Shown: positions 59,671 to 64,000 of the stretch, one piece after another
Position numbering within the stretch: the first letter of the stretch is position 1
Layout of the letters: each line of letters starts with the position of its first letter
Source of the DNA: DATJHM01 sp963777355
GTDB lineage: Bacteria; Chloroflexota; Ktedonobacteria; Ktedonobacterales; Ktedonobacteraceae
Length of the DNA stretch: 64,000 bases
Direction of reading: 5' to 3'
Assembly: GCA_963777355.1 (NCBI GenBank)
Contig: CAVZQK010000022.1
Location: forward strand, 868,001 to 932,000
The notes under the pieces: model-generated
The model's input: only the letters and a program-made list of their open reading frames with translations
Database searches by the model: none
What the model was told of the DNA's origin: nothing
Translations under genes and position numbers: made by a program

Positions 59671-59688
59671 GTCAACCGAAAAGATAAC

Positions 59689-59716
59689 GCCCCGAAGGAA
59701 GCTTTTCCTTCGGGGC
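59689..59716. terminator. Hairpin between convergent metH and iscB
   Basis: 12-bp stem GCCCCGAAGGAA/TTCCTTCGGGGC with loop GCTT (59689-59716). No long T run; serves as a likely bidirectional terminator 55 bp after metH. Confidence 0.65.
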
Positions 59717-59769
59717 CATCTGACACCTTCGCCAGTAACTACGCTGTTGTTTATCTCCACCACCAGATC

Positions 59770-61103
59770 TCAGCAAGGGAGCCCCGCGCTTTCAAGCCGG
59801 GGAGGATTTGCTGTCTCCGCTTGCGCATAACTATATCCATCACTTTTCTGAATGGGGGTACAATAGCGATAACTCACATCTGATACTTTTCCTACTTTGG
59901 TAGTGATATTGAATGAACCATTTGCACGAATGGCAACCTTGCCAACATACGTGCCGATTTTGCACCCTTCGTGACCACTGCCCGAACCATATCCCCGGTC
60001 TGAAACCCTTTGACCTTTTTTGCCCCTTTCGGGCCAGTTCGTGGGAACCCAAACCTATCTACCGCGCACATCTGGCGGCTTCCATGACCTGTCGCAGTGA
60101 GAAGCAACGGTTTGACTTGACTCACCAGGAGAAGAGGCGGGGTACTAGCACCGACGCAGGCTGCATCGAGCCAGTGCGCTTTCTCCAGATGGCGTGTCAC
60201 CCGATTGAACTTCGTGCGGCCTCCACTTCCACACTCGACTGGCAAGCCCGTTGCCTGAAGTGTCTCGAAAAGCTTCCAGCGCGTTGCATTCACGGCTGCG
60301 GCGTCTTTGAGTGGTGCTTTGGCTTGAGCAAGTATCTTTTTGAGGAGTTCCGGCTTTTTCTTGAGGAACACGGCAATAGCGAGTGTTCCCTTTGCCAGAT
60401 TGCACTTCTCGCACGCTAAACACAAATTACTTACTCTGTTCGTTCCCCCGTTGGCTCTGGCTACAATGTGCTCAACCTGCAAGGAGAGAGCCTTTTTGCC
60501 GCAATACGAGCAGGTGCGATTGAACTTCTCTAAGAGGTATTGACGTAGTTCATATCCTGCTAATGTGCCTTGCTGATACTCTTGTCCCTGGATATCGGGG
60601 TGCTCCTGAGCCTGCATATCAAACCTGACTAGCTCCATACTGATTGCGGTGATTGGGCAGAGTCTGCGTAGGCGGTTTACCCATGTCTGGGTGTTATAGA
60701 CTCTGCTCATAAGGGAGGGAGCCAGCCAGCCCTTCGCCCGTCGGCGATTGTCAAACCGGGGCTTTCTGTAGCGGGTATGGCGTGCTCTCCTTCCTCGCCG
60801 TACGCCTCTGCGGCTCTCCAGATCGGTTGTAATTTTCTGACCTCGATGGGTCAACTCTGCTGCAAAGACCACTTCACCTGAAGCATCGTTCACCAGGGCT
60901 ATCCCTGTTGTCTTTGAGCCAGGGTCAAGTTTCAGGCGTAAGGGGTGGAGCTGCGGATCAACAACCTCAACTTTGAGTATGATGGTAAACGGATAGCGAC
61001 GAAACACTGCGGCCTTCCCCTGCTTGAGCAACAAACGCGCCCGACCAGGATGAACCGGATTTAAGGGTTTCTCGTAGGTGTCTAAAACGAAGACATTGCT
61101 CAA
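59770..61103 (-). CDS. iscB: RNA-guided nuclease IscB, C-terminal frame broken
   Basis: About 444 aa after repair. PLMP domain (KPLNPVHPGRARLLLKQG), RuvC-I (LKLDPGSKTTGIAL), Arg-rich bridge helix (ESRRGVRRGRRARHTRYRK), RuvC-II (ISMELVRFD), HNH (CSYCGKKALSLQVEHIVARA, then GGTNRVSNLCLACEKCN), RuvC-III (HWLDAACVGAS), then the target/PAM-interacting domain. The open frame stops at 59892 after LPFVQMVHSISLPK, but another frame gives TYVGKVAIRANGSFNITTKV and SYRYCTPIQKSDGYSYAQA to a stop at 59770; one base near the CCC of 59965-59967 is missing. TTG 61103 is the start. Catalytic residues are intact, so it may cut DNA using an omega RNA. Confidence 0.93.
59782..59802. repeat. Subterminal hairpin of IscB element, 3' side
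   Basis: CCCCG/CGGGG arms with the loop CGCTTTCAAGC; lies at the end of the repaired iscB frame. Ends in TTCAAGCCGGGG, identical to the other side. Confidence 0.7.
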
Positions 61104-61325
61104 AATGAGCCTCTACTTTCGTAGGTAATGTGAGCCTCGACGATGTTATCGAGAGGTTTAACGTGCAACACACTGGCTTCACCCTTAGACCTGTTTAATG
61201 CTGCACCGTAGCGGTTGAGACTGGCTAGCATCCCAACGTACCTAGTTTCTCCCGTAACGTAGCGAGCGAGCTCGCTGGGTCTGGACAGGTGTGGGCCTAC
61301 AGCACCCCTTGCGGGAAGCTACAAG
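61104..61325 (-). ncRNA. Candidate omega RNA (HEARO) upstream of iscB
   Basis: Non-coding, 220 bases directly before the iscB start on the same strand, where omega RNAs (HEARO family) are encoded. Folds visible: stem CTCGA/TCGAG at 61136-61153; AGCGAG/CTCGCT at 61261-61276; the G-rich CCCGCAAGGGG region near 61307-61318. Its 5' end should hold the guide, read from sequence just outside the element end at the right. Fold details are only partly checked by eye and exact ends are not known. Confidence 0.75.
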
Positions 61326-61345
61326 CCCCGGTTTTCAAGCCGGGG
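61326..61345. repeat. Subterminal hairpin of IscB element, 5' side
   Basis: CCCCGG/CCGGGG, loop TTTTCAAG; preceded by CAAG and followed by TTCCTGACC. Matches the hairpin on the 3' side. The element boundary and so the natural guide should lie just right of here. Confidence 0.7.
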
Positions 61346-61381
61346 TTCCTGACCAGCAGATTACAAGTGACCAGGATAATA

Positions 61382-61501
61382 CTATCGATGGCGCGAAAAA
61401 ATGGGGTACTCTGAGTCGTCAGGACCGATGAGAATTGGCGGTTCTGGCTCCGGCTCCGGAGGATCGCCTCTCCAAAAAGGTGTGCTAACAGCATTCCACA
61501 T
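61382..61501 (-). CDS. Short Pro/Glu-rich peptide with strong ribosome binding site
   Basis: 39 codons from ATG 61501 (GGGAGGTAACACC immediately upstream) to TAG at 61382. Sequence begins MWNAVSTPFWRGDPP and continues with an EPEPEPP run and ILIGPDDSEYPIF. TTGACA (complement of 61554-61559) lies upstream and sits in the inverted repeat TTGTCA-N11-TGACAA (61553-61575), possibly an operator. Ends within 40 bp of the IscB element, so it may be a short gene or the 5' end of one cut by the insertion. Not a known family. Confidence 0.4.
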   Translation of the reverse strand: MWNAVSTPFWRGDPPEPEPEPPILIGPDDSEYPIFSRHR

Positions 61502-61575
61502 GGTGTTACCTCCCTACGTTTTAAGCACAATAGCTTTCTTTTACTTTGTACATTGTCAAACATTTGTTGTGACAA

Positions 61576-62065
61576 CTTCTTATATCATAAAATATACAGT
61601 AATTCAATATGTTTCCATGACTATCTTTTCATCTTTTATCTAATTCACAAAACAACTCTTATAAATGTCTATCCTATCCCCAAATATCCCTACCTATTTT
61701 TAGGGACATACCCATTCATCATTCTCGATAAGACGATCCTTCTCTCTTGCCTCTTCCTACTAGCCTTCAAACTGTCTTCTCAAGCGCCCTAAAGAACTCT
61801 CTCTTTCTGCCGATATGAAGTATGAGAACGCTCTCTGCTCCTTTGTCTGACTTCATATTGCTCGTTCTATTCAGCATACGTACGGTAGACTTTCGTCTAG
61901 CATTTGTTTTCCCAATGTCGCCATTTATGTCGCGTTCAACTCAAGCTTGAAGCCATCTGTATATACGATGCAGATTTTTTCTAGGATTTCTGCTAGCTAG
62001 CTCCATATTTCTAACAAAAATGTGCTAAGAATTTATTATGAAAGAAATAAGCTCACCTCACAACA
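61576..62065. other. AT-rich intergenic stretch, nothing recognised
   Basis: Low G+C compared with neighbours. Several small ORFs have no ribosome binding site or similarity. The lower G+C is compatible with foreign DNA around the IscB insertion. Confidence 0.4.
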
Positions 62066-62093
62066 CAAAAAGGACAGGGTGCTTCCCTGTCCT
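62066..62093 (-). terminator. Intrinsic terminator of the transglutaminase pair
   Basis: Read on the minus strand: AGGACAGGG-loop-CCCTGTCCT (stem 62071-62093) followed by TTTTTGTG. Classic Rho-independent terminator 20 bp beyond the last gene. Confidence 0.88.
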
Positions 62094-62113
62094 CCTTGCC
62101 CTGTCGGATAAAA

Positions 62114-63049
62114 CTATTCTTCTTGTAGCGTCATTTCGGCATATTCCAAAAGCGTCAGGCCTACGTGTTTATGCCCTGACAATTGACCACTATATGCCGC
62201 CTGATAGGTACCAGAAGTGGGGGCAACATCGAAGTAATCGCGCCCGGTGGCAATGGTTAGATAACTTAGACTGGCTCGGCGATCATGGGTGGGATCAAAA
62301 GGGACGGCCAGCGCGGTACCATCTCGCTCACCCGGCACAAGCACCTCCACCCAGGCGTGCGTGCCACCTTCTCCCAGCATATGCCCTGAAACATAGCGGG
62401 CTGGCAAGCCACAGAGGCGGCAGAGCACAAGCATGATATGGGCATAATCCTGACACACACCTCTGCCCAGGCGCAACGCCTCAACAGCGGTGGTGCGAAT
62501 ACCGGTCACATCATGCTCATACTGAAAATGTTGGTAGACCCAGTTCATGATCCGTTCTGCCAGATCCAGACCCTGTTTGCCTTCGTTCATGAGTGTCCTG
62601 GCTATCCAGCGCAATTCGTCGTTCGGCTTCGTCAGGGCCGAGGACTCTAGCAGACGCGGATCGGTCAGCCAGCTTGAGGACAAAATGTGCCGCTGCTTCT
62701 GTGCCGCCCGCTCGACCAGAATCCAGGTGTCAAAATCGATACGCTGCTTAACCTGGGGCACAAATGTGTTGATTTCGCAATTCCCAAACTCGTCCATCCG
62801 ATAGGTGGTTTCAGCACTTGAGGCTGAAACTACAAAACGAAAGGCGATCCGCACCTGGTCCGCATAGCGTTCAGGCGGCAAAATGATCAGGCGCTGATTC
62901 AGCTGGGAGATAGGACCCGGATAGTCATAACGCAAATGCTGATGAATGAGATAACGGCTACGCCGCACGCGCGACCATTCCACGTTTTGATGGTCGAACC
63001 AGTGGCCGGCTTCAATCGCCGTTTCCAGCTCCAGTGAGCTTTGGTGCAT
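62114..63049 (-). CDS. Transglutaminase-like protein with N-terminal Bact_transglu_N domain
   Basis: 311 aa from ATG 63049 (AGAGAGGACA upstream; the open frame before it overlaps the previous gene). SRYLIHQHLRYDYPGPIS at the start, then the catalytic GVCQDYAH (Cys), GTHAWVEV (His) and FDPTHDRR (Asp). Triad complete. Second gene of a minus-strand pair, 31 bp after the first. Family members may act as proteases or amide-cleaving enzymes; the substrate is unknown. Confidence 0.9.
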   Translation of the reverse strand: MHQSSLELETAIEAGHWFDHQNVEWSRVRRSRYLIHQHLRYDYPGPISQLNQRLIILPPERYADQVRIAFRFVVSASSAETTYRMDEFGNCEINTFVPQVKQRIDFDTWILVERAAQKQRHILSSSWLTDPRLLESSALTKPNDELRWIARTLMNEGKQGLDLAERIMNWVYQHFQYEHDVTGIRTTAVEALRLGRGVCQDYAHIMLVLCRLCGLPARYVSGHMLGEGGTHAWVEVLVPGERDGTALAVPFDPTHDRRASLSYLTIATGRDYFDVAPTSGTYQAAYSGQLSGHKHVGLTLLEYAEMTLQEE

Positions 63050-63080
63050 AACAGAGATGTCCTCTCTAGTGGCGTCAGTG

Positions 63081-63980
63081 TTATTTGTTCTGCTCACTTG
63101 CAGCGGTATCGGCTGAATGGGTAACAACGGCACCTTCATCCTTCGCAATTTGCACAGGCGTAATCACCGTGCCATCAGCCGTTGCTTCATCCGTCCAGAC
63201 GGTCATCTGCACCAGGCGCGGCGAACCATAGGATGTAACCATTGCCACATCCAGCGCATCTCGCCCACGTCCAATTAAGACGCGTCCGATACGTGGAGTA
63301 TTATTCCGTGGATCAAAGGTCCACCAGCGTCCGCTCAGATAGACTTCCATCCAGGCGCAAAAATCCATAGGATCATCAGGAGGAGGCACACCGATATCTG
63401 GAATATACCCGAAAACGTACCGCGTCGGAATGTTCATAGCCCGACAAAAAGTGATGGCAAGCTGCGTAAAATCACGACAGACCCCCACTTTCTGCTCATA
63501 GATATCAAGAGCGGTAGTGAGTGGCGTACTGGTACCATATTGAAAGCGGATGTTATTATGCACCCAGTCACAGATAGTCTGCACACGCCACCAACCCGGC
63601 TGCGTATTGCCAAACAACTGCCACGCTGTATCAGAAAGCGTGTCGGAGAGACAAAAACGACTTGGCATGGTGTAGAGCAGTACATCATCAGGGAGGTCTT
63701 CAACGGGATGTTGCACCGCATCGGGCGCAAATTCATCAAAGGTATCGGCAACGCTCACCAGCGCATCATAGCGCAGCACATGCTCACCGGGCGGGAGCAC
63801 AAATCTTCGGCAGCGATTGCCATAGATATCGCGATAGAGATGCATAGGCAGATCTGGTGTGTTCTGCCATTCTTCGCGAACGACCTTCTGCACGTCATAG
63901 GGGTAAGGTTCCACCTGCATCACTGTGGGCGTAGGCCACGTTGCCTCATAACGAAATTCGCATCCAACTCGAATGTGCAT
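63081..63980 (-). CDS. Transglutaminase-like protein, His replaced by Cys in the triad
   Basis: 299 aa. Same superfamily as the downstream gene but without sequence identity beyond motifs: GVCRDFTQ carries the Cys, FDPRNN the Asp, yet the position of the usual His reads DFCAWMEVYL. If the alignment is right, the catalytic His is a Cys, and activity is open. Start ATG 63980 lies 20 bp from the window edge; GGAAGGAAAAAAC precedes it. Confidence 0.85.
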   Translation of the reverse strand: MHIRVGCEFRYEATWPTPTVMQVEPYPYDVQKVVREEWQNTPDLPMHLYRDIYGNRCRRFVLPPGEHVLRYDALVSVADTFDEFAPDAVQHPVEDLPDDVLLYTMPSRFCLSDTLSDTAWQLFGNTQPGWWRVQTICDWVHNNIRFQYGTSTPLTTALDIYEQKVGVCRDFTQLAITFCRAMNIPTRYVFGYIPDIGVPPPDDPMDFCAWMEVYLSGRWWTFDPRNNTPRIGRVLIGRGRDALDVAMVTSYGSPRLVQMTVWTDEATADGTVITPVQIAKDEGAVVTHSADTAASEQNK

Positions 63981-64000
63981 ACTTGTTTTTTCCTTCCCTG

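Larger units (their letters stand above)
59760..61350 (-). mobile_element. ISC-type element carrying iscB, no transposase
   Basis: Both flanks of iscB carry the same kind of IS200/IS605-like subterminal hairpin in the same orientation: CCCCG...CGGGG at 59782-59802 and CCCCGG...CCGGGG at 61326-61345; 12 bases TTCAAGCCGGGG are identical. The right side is the 5' (LE) side of iscB. No TnpA or serine recombinase gene is present, so the element is non-autonomous or immobile. Exact ends cannot be set without an empty site. Confidence 0.65.

Noticed and set aside
59913..60419. 168-codon plus-strand ORF with cysteines opposite iscB
   Set aside because: Complement of the iscB coding sequence; its cysteines come from Ala/Thr codons on the other strand.

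Overview
The window looks like a chromosomal segment of a Ktedonobacteria-type Chloroflexota bacterium. This is inferred from moderate G+C, a large interspersed accessory load, Tat-exported DUF1800 protein, GH27 and GH-A secreted glycosidases, ISC/IscB and HTH/PIN cassettes beside ordinary housekeeping genes. No rRNA or tRNA gene was recognised, so the placement is an inference. Almost the whole window can be explained, but many genes carry one single-base indel, most often in a homopolymer. At least twelve otherwise conserved genes (including E2 of the 2-oxoacid dehydrogenase, NAD kinase and MetH) read through perfectly if one base is added or removed. I therefore annotate them as whole genes and treat the breaks as probable sequence errors.

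Layout. 0-4 kb: exported DUF1800 protein, three structured tandem repeats, a secreted GH-A-like glycosidase, a lone response regulator. 4.5-9.8 kb (minus strand): operon E1alpha - E1beta - E2 - lipA - alpha/beta hydrolase, i.e. a lipoate-dependent 2-oxoacid dehydrogenase with its cofactor maker. 10-15.6 kb: accessory block with a 7-repeat CRISPR array without cas genes, a MarR regulator with a 38-bp perfect palindromic operator, an epoxide hydrolase with a degenerate copy of that operator, a transposase remnant, an HTH/PIN toxin-antitoxin-like pair and a 311-bp inverted-repeat element. 15.6-24.6 kb: FHA-PrsW membrane protease, CCA-adding-type tRNA nucleotidyltransferase, NAD kinase, RecN, FAD amine oxidase, Nudix. 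24.7-40.2 kb: GNAT, GT-C-like membrane glycosyltransferase, two tandem acidic TPR paralogues, rRNA methyltransferase, Maf, GluQ, MscS channel, NadD, DUF951, MFS, HExxH membrane protein, P-loop kinase, Uma2 nuclease. 40.2-44.7 kb (minus): mutS-mutL. 45-52.9 kb: GH27 alpha-galactosidase with two CBMs, DUF4139 protein, homoserine dehydrogenase, an antiporter pseudogene and a class V aminotransferase. 52.9-55.4 kb: two tandem GCS2-type carboxylate-amine ligases. 55.7-59.7 kb: solo HicB and MetH. 59.77-61.35 kb: a complete-looking IscB (HNH/RuvC, OMEGA nuclease) element with the upstream HEARO/omega-RNA region and matching hairpins at both ends. 62-64 kb: two transglutaminase-like proteins.

The most interesting system is the IscB locus: nuclease, candidate omega RNA and terminal hairpins are all present, and no transposase is seen. 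Second are the cas-less CRISPR array and the MarR/epoxide-hydrolase operator pair, in which one palindrome overlaps both the -10 box and the ribosome binding site.
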